Below are positions 1 through 9,902 of a stretch of 64,000 nt of DNA, one piece after another. The DNA is taken from positions 62,001 through 126,000 of the forward strand of contig NZ_QOHO01000049.1 in NCBI RefSeq assembly GCF_003432035.1, in the 5' to 3' direction. The position numbers and the translations under genes are program-made. The notes under the pieces were generated by a model. The model had not been told where the DNA came from. It searched no databases and saw only the letters and a program-made list of their open reading frames with translations. This stretch comes from Lacrimispora amygdalina. GTDB taxonomy: Bacteria > Bacillota > Clostridia > Lachnospirales > Lachnospiraceae. The first letter of the stretch is position 1, and each line of letters opens with the position of its first letter.

Positions 1-408
1 GAACCTTCTGTGGCAGAGCTTGCAGAAGCACTTGACATGTCCGAGGACAAGGTTATGGAGATCATGCAGATTGCCAGAGAGCCTGCATCCTTAGAGACTC
101 CCATTGGTGAGGAAGATGATTCTAACTTAGGCGATTTTGTGGCTGATAATAATGTGGTAACACCGGAAGGCAACGTTGAGTCTGTCATGTTAAGAGAACA
201 TATTGACGCGCTTTTAGGTGATTTAAAGGAAAGAGAGCGTCAGGTAATTGTTCTGAGGTTCGGCTTGGAAGACGGACATCCGCGCACATTGGAAGAAGTG
301 GGGAAAGAATTTAATGTTACCCGCGAACGTATCAGGCAGATTGAGGCTAAGGCACTTAGAAAGCTGAGAAATCCAGTCCGCAGCAAGCGAATCAGAGATT
401 TCTTATAA
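1..408 (+). CDS. rpoD: RNA polymerase primary sigma factor RpoD/SigA, 3' part
   Basis: The open frame runs in from the left edge (first codon GAA at 1), so only the last 135 codons are present. They cover the end of region 3 and all of region 4 of the housekeeping sigma factor. The stretch [18 protein letters not shown] is typical of region 3.2. The C-terminal block [32 protein letters not shown] is the region 4.2 helix-turn-helix that reads the -35 box. The protein directs RNA polymerase to TTGACA/TATAAT promoters, and many such promoters are visible in this window. A GTG at 10 is not a real start. The gene ends with an intrinsic terminator at 416-450. Upstream genes (dnaG is usual) lie outside the window. 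Confidence 0.95.
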   Translation, partial: EPSVAELAEALDMSEDKVMEIMQIAREPASLETPIGEEDDSNLGDFVADNNVVTPEGNVESVMLREHIDALLGDLKERERQVIVLRFGLEDGHPRTLEEVGKEFNVTRERIRQIEAKALRKLRNPVRSKRIRDFL

Positions 409-415
409 GACATAG

Positions 416-450
416 AAAAGGCGCGGCTGATACTGATCTGCGCCTTTTTG
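416..450 (+). terminator. Intrinsic terminator of rpoD
   Basis: AAAAGGCGC (416-424) pairs with GCGCCTTTT (440-448), with the U-run inside and after the 3' arm. It lies 7 bp after the rpoD stop and separates rpoD from queH. Confidence 0.85.
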
Positions 451-482
451 TCATTTCTGAAGACGGCAGGGAGGAAGACACC

Positions 483-1118
483 ATGAACCCAAGGAATTAT
501 CAGAAGGAATTGGACCAGATCATAGAAGGATTAAAGGAGCAGAAAAAAGTTCCGAAACTGCTGATACACAGCTGCTGTGCTCCATGCAGCAGCTATGTAT
601 TGGAATATTTGTCCCAATATTTTGAAATTACTGTTTATTTTTACAATCCCAATATATATCCACCGATGGAATATATAAGACGTGTGGAGGAACAGGAACG
701 GCTTATTAATGAGATGAAATTCGTACATCCGGTTATCCTGCAGACCGGGGCCTATGAACCGGGAGAGTTTTACCGGATCGTAGAAGGTCTTGAGAAAGAA
801 CCGGAAGGCGGATTACGGTGCTTCCGCTGCTATGAGCTCCGCCTCCAGGAGGCAGCCAAGATAGCCCAGGCGGGCAGATTTGATTACTTTACAACCACCT
901 TATCCATAAGCCCCCTTAAGAATGCAGATAAGCTGAATGAAATTGGTGAAAAGCTTGGCAAAGAATACCGGGTTTCTTACCTTCCTTCTGATTTTAAAAA
1001 GAAAAACGGGTATAAGCGTTCCGTGGAGCTGTCAAAGGAACATGATCTTTACAGACAGGATTACTGCGGCTGCGTATTTTCTCAAAGAGAAAGGCAGTCA
1101 AAAGAATCTTCCTGCTGA
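483..1118 (+). CDS. queH: Epoxyqueuosine reductase QueH
   Basis: This 211-residue protein matches the QueH (formerly DUF208) family, which performs the last step of queuosine tRNA modification: reduction of epoxyqueuosine to queuosine. It is a non-homologous replacement for the cobalamin-dependent QueG. The conserved cysteines expected to bind iron-sulfur and metal centres are visible: HSCCAPCS (Cys31, Cys32, Cys35), RCFRCYELR (Cys113, Cys116) and DYCGC (Cys195, Cys197). A GGGAGGAAG ribosome site lies at 469-476, a few bases before ATG 483. No other queuosine gene is adjacent, so the gene is either monocistronic or reads through from rpoD. The family call is confident. Confidence 0.9.
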   Translation: MNPRNYQKELDQIIEGLKEQKKVPKLLIHSCCAPCSSYVLEYLSQYFEITVYFYNPNIYPPMEYIRRVEEQERLINEMKFVHPVILQTGAYEPGEFYRIVEGLEKEPEGGLRCFRCYELRLQEAAKIAQAGRFDYFTTTLSISPLKNADKLNEIGEKLGKEYRVSYLPSDFKKKNGYKRSVELSKEHDLYRQDYCGCVFSQRERQSKESSC

Positions 1119-1165
1119 CAGTGCCCTTACTTTGGAAATTATATGAAAGACATACCGGGTTTGTC

Positions 1166-1194
1166 TTGACACAAATTCGATATTGTAATAGAAT
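1166..1194 (+). promoter_or_regulatory. SigA promoter of the HPr gene
   Basis: TTGACA (1166-1171), 17-bp spacer, TAGAAT (1189-1194). It lies 46 bp upstream of the HPr start codon. Confidence 0.8.
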
Positions 1195-1239
1195 TAACAG
1201 CGTGGAGTATAAAAAATTGAGGATAAAGGAGTGAACATT

Positions 1240-1506
1240 ATGTTATCAAAATCACTGACTGTTGTAAATCCATCCGGACTTCATTTAAGACCGGCAGGCG
1301 TTCTGTCTCAGACAGCTATGAAATTTAAATCTGATATAATTATTGAATACGGAGAGAAGAGGATTGTTGCCAAGAGCGTATTAAACGTAATGGCAGCAGG
1401 AATCAAATGTGGCGCTCAGATCAATGTGATCTGCGACGGCGAGGACGAAGAAACGGCTATGAAGACCATGACTGAAGCGATTGAGAGTGGTCTTGGGGAG
1501 ATGTAA
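1240..1506 (+). CDS. ptsH: Phosphocarrier protein HPr
   Basis: This 88-residue HPr-fold protein passes phosphate from enzyme I to the EIIA domains of sugar phosphotransferase systems such as FruA at 46888. I chose ATG 1240 over GTG 1231. AAAGGAG at 1225-1231 sits eight bases before the ATG, and this start places the catalytic histidine exactly at position 15 (GLHLRPAG). It also places the HPr kinase target serine at position 46 (AKSVLNVMAAG). Both sites are intact, so it can serve in transport and, through Ser46 phosphorylation, in CcpA-type catabolite control. The region after Ser46 (NVMAAGIKCG) is not the commonest HPr sequence, so a second HPr paralogue elsewhere is possible. It is monocistronic with its own promoter and terminator; ptsI is not nearby. 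Confidence 0.88.
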   Translation: MLSKSLTVVNPSGLHLRPAGVLSQTAMKFKSDIIIEYGEKRIVAKSVLNVMAAGIKCGAQINVICDGEDEETAMKTMTEAIESGLGEM

Positions 1507-1544
1507 TCCGTATCTTTTTATCGTATATAATTGGAATGAAAGGC

Positions 1545-1573
1545 CCTGGAACGATGGTTCCGGGTCTTTTTTT
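1545..1573 (+). terminator. Intrinsic terminator of ptsH
   Basis: CCTGGAAC (1545-1552) and GTTCCGGG (1557-1564) form an 8-bp stem with one G-U pair and a GATG loop, followed by a run of seven T. Confidence 0.8.
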
Positions 1574-1852
1574 GTATCCGCTGATTTTTTATTTATTTCT
1601 CTGTTGTATGGAAATGTTTGAAAAGCAGATTGAATGGCAGCAGTATCCAAGAATTGACTTAATGAAAAAAATAAACACTTAATAATAATAAGCCATAACT
1701 TAAAAAAATTAGAAATTTATACCACCGAAGGAAAATCTGACTTTAATTGTGTTTAAACAATAAAATATATCAATGATAAACATAAAAAATCAGAAATAAA
1801 TATTATAAATGTAAAATAATCTAATTATCTGACAATAGCAAAATAAAACACA
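1574..1852 (+). other. AT-rich spacer upstream of gltB, no gene seen
   Basis: About 280 bp of very AT-rich DNA with no credible open frame, ribosome site or long hairpin. It contains a short palindrome around GTTTAAAC (about 1750-1757). It may hold regulator binding sites for gltBD, but none can be named. Confidence 0.5.
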
Positions 1853-1881
1853 TTTACAAAGTGCGAAAAATGTAGTATTAT
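1853..1881 (+). promoter_or_regulatory. SigA promoter of gltBD
   Basis: TTTACA (1853-1858), 17-bp spacer, TATTAT (1876-1881). The predicted leader of about 58 nt contains a small hairpin (GCACCTC / GAGGAGC, about 1906-1925, one mismatch) before the ribosome site AAAGGATG. Confidence 0.7.
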
Positions 1882-1946
1882 CAACTAAAATCACTGTTAC
1901 ACTTTAGCACCTCAAAGCAGAGGAGCAGTCAGGAAAGGATGAGATT

Positions 1947-4900
1947 ATGGATAAGAGTTTACAATCCCCTAATAAAACAGGTACTCCGGGACTTTATGAT
2001 CCCCGCTTCGAGCATGATAACTGCGGTATCGGTGCAGTAGCAAATATGAAAGGGATAAAGACCCATAAGACAGTGGAGCAGGCTCTCCATATCGTGGAAA
2101 ATTTAGAGCACAGGGCAGGAAAAGATGCTGACGGCAAGACTGGTGACGGTGTTGGTATCATGCTTCAGATCTCTCACAAATTCTTTAAGAAAGTAACCAG
2201 ACCGTTAAACATCGGAATTGGTGAAGAAAGAGAATACGGTGTGGGCATGTTTTTCTTACCCCAGGATGAACTTGCCAGAAACCAGGCAAAGAAGATGTTT
2301 GAAATTATTGTACAGAAGGAAGGCCTTGAATTTCTGGGCTGGAGAGATGTACCCATTCATCCGGAACTGATTGGAGCAAAAGCAGTAGAACGTATGCCTT
2401 ATATCGTTCAGGCTTTTATTAAGAAGCCTGCTGATGTTAACAAAGGACTGGATTTTGACCGGAAACTTTATGTGTCCAGACGTATTTTTGAGCAGAGCAA
2501 TGATAATACCTATGTAGTATCATTAAGCAGCAGGACAATTGTTTATAAAGGAATGTTCCTTGTAAAAGAATTAAGACAGTTTTTTACAGACCTTCAGGAT
2601 AAGGATTATGAATCAGCCATTGCAGTAGTTCATTCCCGCTTCAGCACCAACACCAATCCAAGCTGGATGAGAGCCCATCCCAACCGTCTGATTGTACATA
2701 ACGGGGAGATCAACACCATTCGCGGAAATGTGGATAAAATGATGGCAAGGGAAGAGAACATGGAGTCTGAGTATTTCAGCAGTGATATGCATAAAGTTCT
2801 TCCTATTATAAATCAGGAAGGCTCTGACTCTGCCATGCTTGACAATGCCCTGGAATTTATGATGATGAGCGGTATGGATTTACCTCTGGCAGTCATGGTA
2901 ACCATTCCTGCTCCATGGGAGCATGATAAATCCATGCCTCAGGAAATCAGGGATTTCTACCGTTACTACGCTACCATGATGGAACCATGGGACGGTCCGG
3001 CATCCATCGTATTCAGTGACGGAGATCTGGTAGGAGCAGTTTTAGACCGTAACGGACTCAGACCTTCCAGATACTATATCACCGATGATGACCATATGAT
3101 ACTGGCATCTGAGGTAGGAGCTATCGACATCGAACAGAGCCATGTGGTAAAGAAAGAACGTCTCCGTCCAGGTAAGATGCTTTTAATCGATACGGTAAAG
3201 GGCTGTCTGATTACCGATGAGGAATTAAAAGAGTCTTATGCCCAGAGAAAGCCTTACGGCGAATGGCTGGATTCCAACTTAATCGAATTAAAGGATCTGC
3301 CTATTCCAAATAAAGGCGTTCCGACCATGACCAGGGCAGACCGTGCAAGAATGCAGAAAACCTATGGTTATACTTATGAAGAATACAAAACCATGATTCT
3401 TCCTATGGCATTAAATGGAGCAGAAGCAGTCTCAGCCATGGGAGCAGACAGTCCGCTGGCTGTATTAAGCAAAAAGCACCAGCCGCTTTTTAACTACTTT
3501 AAACAGCTCTTTGCCCAGGTAACCAATCCGCCGATCGACTCCATTCGTGAGGAGATTGTGACTTCCACTACGGTTTATGTGGGAGAAGAAGGCAATATTT
3601 TAAAAGAAGAGGCGGAAAACTGCAAGATCTTAAAGGTAAATAATCCCATTCTGACCTGTACGGATTTACTGAAAATCAAACATATGAAGAGACCGGGATT
3701 TAAGGTAGAGGTAATTCCCATTACTTATTATAAGAATACGTCACTGGAAAAAGCCATTGACAGGCTGTTTTTAGAAGCGGACAGAGCTCACCGGGATGGG
3801 GCTAACATCATTATCTTATCAGACCGTGATATTGATGAAAATCATGTGCCGATTCCGTCCCTGCTGGCAGTTTCCGCGCTCCAGCAGCATTTGGTAAAAA
3901 CAAAGAAAAGAACCTCGGTTGCCCTGATTCTGGAAAGCGGCGAGCCAAGGGAAGTTCATCATTTTGCCACACTTTTAGGATATGGTGCCTGTGCGATCAA
4001 TCCGTATCTGGCTCAGGAATCCATTCATAATTTAATTGATAACGGAATGCTTGATAAAGATTATTATGCAGCAGTGGAGGATTATAATTCTGCAGTGTTA
4101 CATGGTATTGTAAAGATTGCCTCCAAAATGGGTATTTCTACCGTTCAGTCTTATCAGGGAGCCCAGATTTTTGAAGCCATCGGTATTTCAAAGAAAGTGG
4201 TTGATACGTATTTCACCGATACTGTTAGCCGGGTAGAGGGCATCAACTTAGAGGATATTGCCAATGACGTGGACACACTTCATTCCGCAGCATTTGATCC
4301 CCTTGGTCTTGATGTGGACTTAACCTTAGACAGCGTAGGCAGCCATAAGGAAAGAGCGGGACAGGAAGAGCATCTTTATAATCCCCGCACCATTCATCTG
4401 CTGCAGCAGGCAACCAGAACAGGCAGCTATGAAACATTTAAGGAGTACACCCACGCTCTGACAGAGGAAGGCCAGATGGTCAATTTAAGAAGTCTTTTAG
4501 ACTTTGATTATGGAAAGACCAAGGAAGTTCCTTTAGAAGAAGTGGAAAGCGTGGAATCCATTGTGAAACGTTTTAAGACAGGTGCCATGTCATATGGTTC
4601 CATTTCTCAGGAAGCTCACGAAGCTCTGGCCATTGCCATGAACCGGATTCACGGGAAATCAAACAGCGGTGAGGGCGGTGAAAGCCTGGAACGTCTGACG
4701 GTAGGACAGGACGGATTAAACCGCTGCTCTGCCATCAAGCAGGTGGCTTCCGGACGTTTTGGTGTGACTTCCAGATACTTAGTCAGTGCAAAAGAGATTC
4801 AGATTAAAATGGCTCAGGGTGCAAAGCCAGGAGAAGGCGGACAGCTTCCAGGACAGAAGGTTTATCCGTGGGTAGCCAAAACCAGACACTCAACAACTGG

Positions 4901-6506
4901 TGTAGGATTAATTTCACCGCCGCCTCATCATGATATCTATTCCATTGAGGATCTGGCCCAGTTAATTTATGATTTGAAGAATTCCAATACCAGTGCCAGA
5001 ATTTCTGTGAAACTGGTATCAGAAGCAGGAGTCGGTACTGTAGCTGCCGGTGTTGCCAAGGCAGGTGCCCAGGTTATTTTAATTTCCTCCTTTGATGGAG
5101 GAACCGGAGCCGCACCCAGAAACTCCATCTACAATGCAGGGCTTCCATGGGAGCTTGGTGTGGCGGAAGCGCATCAGACTCTGATTATGAACGGACTTCG
5201 TGATAAGGTGATTCTGGAAACAGACGGAAAGCTGATGACCGGGCGGGATGTTGCCATTGCCTGTATGCTGGGTGCCGAGGAATTCGGCTTTGCAACGGCA
5301 CCGCTTGTAACATTAGGATGTGTTATGATGAGAGTCTGCAACTTAGATACCTGCCCGGTCGGCGTTGCCACCCAGAATCCTGAGCTTCGCAAGCGCTTTA
5401 AGGGAAAACCGGAGTATGTTGTGAATTTCATGTATTTTATCGCAAAAGAGCTTCGGGAATACATGGCAAAACTGGGAATCCGCACAGTTGATGAGCTGGT
5501 TGGAAGAACGGATCTCTTAAAGAAAAAGAATCAGATCTCCAATGAAAGAGCAAAGAAAGTGGATTTCTCCGCAATTTTAGGAAACCCATATGCAGGAGAA
5601 AAATTAGCAGGCTACGATAAAAAACTGGTTTATGATTTTGAACTGGATAAAACCATTGACGAAAAGATCATTTTAAAGAAATTACGGCAGGCCCTTACGG
5701 CAGGTCAGAAGAAGGGACTTCAGATCGATGTTTCCAATACCGACCGTGCTCTGGGAACCATATTCGGATCGGAAATAACAAGACTGTATCCGGATGGACT
5801 TGCCGAGGATACCTTTACCATTAACTGTACAGGAAGCGGCGGTCAGAGCTTCGGCGCATTTATTCCCAGGGGTCTGACACTGGAGCTTGTAGGAGACAGC
5901 AACGATTACTTTGGAAAGGGACTTTCCGGCGGCAAGCTGGTGGTTTATCCTCCTCAGGGCGTTAAATTTAAGGCGGAAGAGAACATTGTAATCGGTAATG
6001 TGGCTCTGTACGGCGCAACCAGCGGAAAAGCCTTTATCTGCGGTGTTGCAGGTGAACGTTTCTGCGTAAGAAACTCCGGCGCGACGGCAGTAGTGGAAGG
6101 TGTAGGCGATCACGGCTGTGAATATATGACAGGCGGACGCGTGGTGGTATTAGGATCTACCGGTAAGAATTTTGCGGCTGGTATGAGCGGCGGAATTGCT
6201 TATGTATTAGATGAGAAGAGAGACTTATACAAACGCCTGAATAAGGAAATGGTTTCTTTTGAAGAGGTTACCAATAAATACGATGTTCTGGAATTAAAGG
6301 ATATGATTAAGGAACATGTGGCTTATACCAACTCCGCAAAGGGCAAGGAAATCCTCGACAACTTTGGAGAATATCTGCCTAAATTCAAGAAAATCATGCC
6401 TCATGACTACAGGCGCATGATGAATACCATTGTTCAGATGGAAGAAAAGGGTTTAAGCAGCGAACAGGCGCAGATTGAAGCATTTTATGCCAATACAAAG
6501 AAGTAA
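1947..6506 (+). CDS. gltB: Glutamate synthase (NADPH) large subunit
   Basis: This 1519-residue alpha subunit of NADPH-GOGAT releases ammonia from glutamine and channels it to 2-oxoglutarate to make glutamate. Domain order is visible: an N-terminal class II glutamine amidotransferase whose nucleophile is Cys26 (DNCGIGAV), a central domain, an FMN-binding synthase domain (GEGGESLERL, AKPGEGGQLPGQKV), a 3Fe-4S cluster motif C-x5-C-x4-C in CVMMRVCNLDTCPVG near residue 1125, and a C-terminal Gly-rich beta-helix domain (GSGGQSFGAF, GDHGCEYMTGG). As in other GltB proteins, the 25 residues before Cys26 are probably removed. Full length. It is followed 12 bp later by gltD in one operon and depends on the promoter at 1853. 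Confidence 0.97.
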   Translation: MDKSLQSPNKTGTPGLYDPRFEHDNCGIGAVANMKGIKTHKTVEQALHIVENLEHRAGKDADGKTGDGVGIMLQISHKFFKKVTRPLNIGIGEEREYGVGMFFLPQDELARNQAKKMFEIIVQKEGLEFLGWRDVPIHPELIGAKAVERMPYIVQAFIKKPADVNKGLDFDRKLYVSRRIFEQSNDNTYVVSLSSRTIVYKGMFLVKELRQFFTDLQDKDYESAIAVVHSRFSTNTNPSWMRAHPNRLIVHNGEINTIRGNVDKMMAREENMESEYFSSDMHKVLPIINQEGSDSAMLDNALEFMMMSGMDLPLAVMVTIPAPWEHDKSMPQEIRDFYRYYATMMEPWDGPASIVFSDGDLVGAVLDRNGLRPSRYYITDDDHMILASEVGAIDIEQSHVVKKERLRPGKMLLIDTVKGCLITDEELKESYAQRKPYGEWLDSNLIELKDLPIPNKGVPTMTRADRARMQKTYGYTYEEYKTMILPMALNGAEAVSAMGADSPLAVLSKKHQPLFNYFKQLFAQVTNPPIDSIREEIVTSTTVYVGEEGNILKEEAENCKILKVNNPILTCTDLLKIKHMKRPGFKVEVIPITYYKNTSLEKAIDRLFLEADRAHRDGANIIILSDRDIDENHVPIPSLLAVSALQQHLVKTKKRTSVALILESGEPREVHHFATLLGYGACAINPYLAQESIHNLIDNGMLDKDYYAAVEDYNSAVLHGIVKIASKMGISTVQSYQGAQIFEAIGISKKVVDTYFTDTVSRVEGINLEDIANDVDTLHSAAFDPLGLDVDLTLDSVGSHKERAGQEEHLYNPRTIHLLQQATRTGSYETFKEYTHALTEEGQMVNLRSLLDFDYGKTKEVPLEEVESVESIVKRFKTGAMSYGSISQEAHEALAIAMNRIHGKSNSGEGGESLERLTVGQDGLNRCSAIKQVASGRFGVTSRYLVSAKEIQIKMAQGAKPGEGGQLPGQKVYPWVAKTRHSTTGVGLISPPPHHDIYSIEDLAQLIYDLKNSNTSARISVKLVSEAGVGTVAAGVAKAGAQVILISSFDGGTGAAPRNSIYNAGLPWELGVAEAHQTLIMNGLRDKVILETDGKLMTGRDVAIACMLGAEEFGFATAPLVTLGCVMMRVCNLDTCPVGVATQNPELRKRFKGKPEYVVNFMYFIAKELREYMAKLGIRTVDELVGRTDLLKKKNQISNERAKKVDFSAILGNPYAGEKLAGYDKKLVYDFELDKTIDEKIILKKLRQALTAGQKKGLQIDVSNTDRALGTIFGSEITRLYPDGLAEDTFTINCTGSGGQSFGAFIPRGLTLELVGDSNDYFGKGLSGGKLVVYPPQGVKFKAEENIVIGNVALYGATSGKAFICGVAGERFCVRNSGATAVVEGVGDHGCEYMTGGRVVVLGSTGKNFAAGMSGGIAYVLDEKRDLYKRLNKEMVSFEEVTNKYDVLELKDMIKEHVAYTNSAKGKEILDNFGEYLPKFKKIMPHDYRRMMNTIVQMEEKGLSSEQAQIEAFYANTKK

Positions 6507-6518
6507 GGAGGAGCGAAC

Positions 6519-8006
6519 ATGGGTAAGCCAACAGGATTTTTAGAATATAACAGAGAAACAGGAAGAACGGTAGATCCCAGGACCCGTTTGAAAAATTATA
6601 ACGAGTTCCATCTGCCCCTTTCTGAAAAGGAACAAAAATGCCAGGGTGCCAGGTGTATGGACTGCGGTGTGCCGTTTTGCCAGTCAGGAGTTATTTTAAA
6701 TGGAATGGTTTCCGGCTGCCCCTTAAACAATTTAATACCGGAATGGAATGACCTTGTCTATTCCGGTACATGGCAGCAGGCATATAACCGTTTAAAAAAG
6801 ACCAACAGCTTTCCGGAATTTACTGCACGGGTATGTCCTGCTCCCTGTGAAGCAGCGTGTACCTGCGGGTTAAACGGTGATCCGGTAGCCATTAAGGAAA
6901 ATGAATATGCCATCATTGAACGTGCTTACGCTTCCGGAATTGCCGGTCCAAGGCCTCCTAAAATCCGTACAGGTAAAAAAGTTGCGGTAATCGGATCCGG
7001 TCCTGCCGGTCTGGCAGCTGCTGACCAGTTAAATAAAAGGGGACACAGCGTAACCGTCCTGGAAAGAGAAGACCGTGCAGGCGGACTTCTGATGTATGGA
7101 ATTCCCAACATGAAACTGGAAAAGCATGTGATCGACCGTAAGGTTGAGATTATGAAGGCAGAGGGAATTGAATTTATTACCGGCGCCGATGTGGGTAAGA
7201 ATCATAAAGCGAAAGATCTGTTAAAAGAATATGACCGCATTATCCTTGCATGCGGTGCATCAAATCCCAGAGATTTAAATGTTCCGGGTAGAGATGCACA
7301 GGGAATATACTTTGCTGTGGATTTCTTAAAATCCACAACAAAAAGCCTGCTAAATTCCGATCTGCAGGATAATGAGTATATATCAGCAAAGGGGAAACAT
7401 GTGATTGTGATTGGCGGCGGAGATACCGGTAATGACTGTGTTGGAACGTCACTGCGCCATGGCTGTGCCTCTGTTACCCAGCTTGAAATGATGCCGAAGC
7501 TTCCTGAAACAAGGACTGAGGATAACTCCTGGCCGGAATGGCCCAAAGTGCTGAAAACTGATTATGGTCAGGAAGAAGCAATTGCTGTTTTCGGAAAAGA
7601 TCCAAGGGTATATCAGACAACTGTGAAGGAATTTATAAAAGATAAATCCGGCAAGCTGGTGAAAGCTGTTTTAATGAGCCTTGAGCCTAAAAAGGATGAG
7701 AAAACCGGACGGGTAAGCATGGAGCCGGTGGCAGGCAGCGAGAAGGAAGTTCCTGCTGATTTGGTTCTCATTGCTGCTGGTTTCCTGGGAGCCCAGAATT
7801 ATGTTGCGGATGCATTTGGCGTGAAGTTAAATGGAAGAAGCAACGTTGAAACAGAAGAGGGCAGATATAAAACCAATGTGGATAAGGTTTTTGTGGCAGG
7901 AGATATGCACAGAGGCCAGTCCCTTGTGGTATGGGCCATCAGAGAAGGCCGTGAAGTCGCAAAAGAAGTGGATATCAGCCTTATGGGCTATACAAATCTG
8001 GTATAA
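6519..8006 (+). CDS. gltD: Glutamate synthase (NADPH) small subunit
   Basis: This 495-residue beta subunit oxidises NADPH and feeds electrons through FAD and 4Fe-4S clusters to GltB. Visible features are two N-terminal cysteine groups ([14 protein letters not shown] and [12 protein letters not shown]) for the 4Fe-4S centres, an FAD-binding [10 protein letters not shown] near residue 155, and the NADPH-binding [11 protein letters not shown] near residue 300. The C-terminal [14 protein letters not shown] motif is typical of the family. AAGGAGG lies just before ATG 6519. Its position 12 bp behind gltB shows co-transcription and equal supply of both subunits. Confidence 0.97.
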   Translation: MGKPTGFLEYNRETGRTVDPRTRLKNYNEFHLPLSEKEQKCQGARCMDCGVPFCQSGVILNGMVSGCPLNNLIPEWNDLVYSGTWQQAYNRLKKTNSFPEFTARVCPAPCEAACTCGLNGDPVAIKENEYAIIERAYASGIAGPRPPKIRTGKKVAVIGSGPAGLAAADQLNKRGHSVTVLEREDRAGGLLMYGIPNMKLEKHVIDRKVEIMKAEGIEFITGADVGKNHKAKDLLKEYDRIILACGASNPRDLNVPGRDAQGIYFAVDFLKSTTKSLLNSDLQDNEYISAKGKHVIVIGGGDTGNDCVGTSLRHGCASVTQLEMMPKLPETRTEDNSWPEWPKVLKTDYGQEEAIAVFGKDPRVYQTTVKEFIKDKSGKLVKAVLMSLEPKKDEKTGRVSMEPVAGSEKEVPADLVLIAAGFLGAQNYVADAFGVKLNGRSNVETEEGRYKTNVDKVFVAGDMHRGQSLVVWAIREGREVAKEVDISLMGYTNLV

Positions 8007-8009
8007 TAA

Positions 8010-8045
8010 AAGGAAGAGAGGCAGTTATGTCTCTCTTTCTTTTTT
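8010..8045 (+). terminator. Intrinsic terminator of gltBD
   Basis: AAGGAAGAGAG (8010-8020) pairs with CTCTCTTTCTT (8031-8041), 11 bp with one G-U, followed by T residues. Confidence 0.85.
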
Positions 8046-8178
8046 GCACAATACCTGGGTTCCGTCAACAGACCATAATTCATATCTGATCTGTTAATTG
8101 TTAAATTTAAAACAAATTATTGGAATAATTGATGAAAATAATTTATATGTAAAAATTATGAGAAAAATACAAAGAATA

Positions 8179-8207
8179 TTGAAAATAATGGAAGAATGAG
8201 TTATAAT
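8179..8207 (+). promoter_or_regulatory. SigA promoter of the 2-oxoacid oxidoreductase operon
   Basis: TTGAAA (8179-8184), 17-bp spacer, TATAAT (8202-8207). An AAGGAGGT ribosome site follows at 8221. Confidence 0.85.
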
Positions 8208-8234
8208 TAGTCAAAATTTAAAGGAGGTAAACCT

Positions 8235-9902
8235 ATGTACAATATTCTGATTGGTGGCGCTGCCGGACAAGGCATCGATACCACGGTTACAATTCTGGAA
8301 AAACTGCTGAAACATTCCGGATATTATATTTATACCACCAGAGATTTCATGTCCCGCGTGCGAGGCGGGCATAATTTTTCTCTTCTGCGTTTTGGGACGG
8401 AGGCAATAACCTCCCACAGCTATCGTCTCGATGGAATCATTGCCTTAAATGAGGAAACCATTGATTTACATAAGCATGAACTGACGGACAATGGTTTTAT
8501 ACTATGTGACAGCAGCTTTCCTTATTCCGACGAAGATTCCAGAGTCATGAAACTTCCCATGAATAAAATTGCAAAAGAACTGGGAAATGGAAAGGCATCT
8601 GCAAGCGTGGCAGCAGGTGCAGTATTGAAGCTTTTTGGAGAGCCTTTTACATACGTGGAGGAAGTCATGGCCAAAGTCATGAAGAAAGAGATCCTTGAGG
8701 TTAATGTAAAGGCGGCTTTGGCAGGGTACTCCGCCGCCCAGGCAAAGTTTCAGCATATGAATGGCGGCTATAAGGATTACATGCTTATTTCAGGCAGCGA
8801 GGCTCTGGGACTTGGCGCGGTGGCCGGAGGACTTAAGTTTTATTCTGCCTATCCCATGTCACCTTCCACGGCTGTGTTGGAATATCTGGCTTCTGTGGGA
8901 CATAAGGCAGGAATTGTTGTGGAACAGGCGGAAGATGAGATAGCAGCGGTTAATATGGCATTAGGTGCTTCTTTTGCTGGTGCAAGGGCCATGACAGGGA
9001 CCAGCGGAGGCGGTTTCTGCCTCAAGGTGGAAGCGCTGGGATTTTCCGGCATAGCGGAGATTCCGCTGGTAGCCGTAGATGTGCAAAGACCAGGTCCGGC
9101 GACCGGTCTGCCTACACGTACAGAACAAAGCGATTTAAAATTCGTAATTTCTGCATCACAAGGGGAATTTCCCAGGCTGGTCATAGCCTTAAGAAATCAG
9201 GAGGATGCTTTTTATCAGACGTTTAGGGCGTTAAACCTGGCGGAAAAATACCAGATTCCGGTCATACTGCTCAGCGATCAGTATCTTGGGGATGGAACGG
9301 CCTGTGTAAAACCCTTTGATATATCCGGGCTTAAACTGATCAGCCATGCAGAAGAAGCAAAAGGAGAGTATCTTCGTTACAAGATAACGGAAGACGGCAT
9401 CTCTCCCAGACTTATTCCTGGACTGACCAGCCATCTGGTGGCCGCTGACAGTGATGAGCATGATGAAAGAGGATGGATCACGGAATCCGCTGAAGTCAGG
9501 AACCAAATGGTGGACAAGAGGATGAGAAAATTAAAGGGCCTTATGAAAGAACTGTCGGAGCCGGAGTTTATGGGAGAAGAACAGTGCGGCACCCTTCTCC
9601 TTGGCTGGGGCTCTGCCTGGGGTCCCATCAGGGAAGCGGTATCCCTGCTGAATAAAAATGGGGATGGAAGCTATGGAGCGCTGGTGTTCGGAGACATATA
9701 TCCCCTTCCACAGGAAAAGCTGAAACTCTATGCAAAGGGCAGGACGATCATCAACGTGGAACAGAATGCCACAGGCCAGCTGGCCTCCCTCATAAGGGAG
9801 CAGACAGGTATAGAATGCCAGAGAAGTATTTTGAAATACGACGGCAGACAGATATCCGGTGAAGAAATTGCAAAAAAGGTGCTGGAAGGAGGTACCAGAT
9901 AG
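8235..9902 (+). CDS. 2-oxoacid:ferredoxin oxidoreductase, fused gamma-alpha subunit
   Basis: This 555-residue protein joins the gamma domain (about 1-175, starting ILIGGAAGQGI..) to the alpha, pyrophosphate-side domain (about 185-550, with SGSEALGLGAVAGG and YPMSPSTAVLEYLA). With the beta subunit at 9903 it forms a two-gene enzyme of the KorAB type. That enzyme decarboxylates a 2-oxoacid to its acyl-CoA and reduces ferredoxin, or runs in reverse. The YPMSPST motif near residue 210 and the substrate-loop stretch DVQRPGPATGLPTRTEQ support the OFOR family. The substrate (2-oxoglutarate, branched-chain or indole pyruvate) cannot be read from the sequence. Location after gltBD, which consumes 2-oxoglutarate, fits a KorAB role but does not prove it. 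The Shine-Dalgarno sequence is AAGGAGGT. Confidence 0.9.
   Translation: MYNILIGGAAGQGIDTTVTILEKLLKHSGYYIYTTRDFMSRVRGGHNFSLLRFGTEAITSHSYRLDGIIALNEETIDLHKHELTDNGFILCDSSFPYSDEDSRVMKLPMNKIAKELGNGKASASVAAGAVLKLFGEPFTYVEEVMAKVMKKEILEVNVKAALAGYSAAQAKFQHMNGGYKDYMLISGSEALGLGAVAGGLKFYSAYPMSPSTAVLEYLASVGHKAGIVVEQAEDEIAAVNMALGASFAGARAMTGTSGGGFCLKVEALGFSGIAEIPLVAVDVQRPGPATGLPTRTEQSDLKFVISASQGEFPRLVIALRNQEDAFYQTFRALNLAEKYQIPVILLSDQYLGDGTACVKPFDISGLKLISHAEEAKGEYLRYKITEDGISPRLIPGLTSHLVAADSDEHDERGWITESAEVRNQMVDKRMRKLKGLMKELSEPEFMGEEQCGTLLLGWGSAWGPIREAVSLLNKNGDGSYGALVFGDIYPLPQEKLKLYAKGRTIINVEQNATGQLASLIREQTGIECQRSILKYDGRQISGEEIAKKVLEGGTR

Noticed and set aside
5682-6113. 143-codon minus-strand frame inside gltB
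   Set aside because: It lies wholly within the conserved C-terminal domain of gltB and has no initiation signals.
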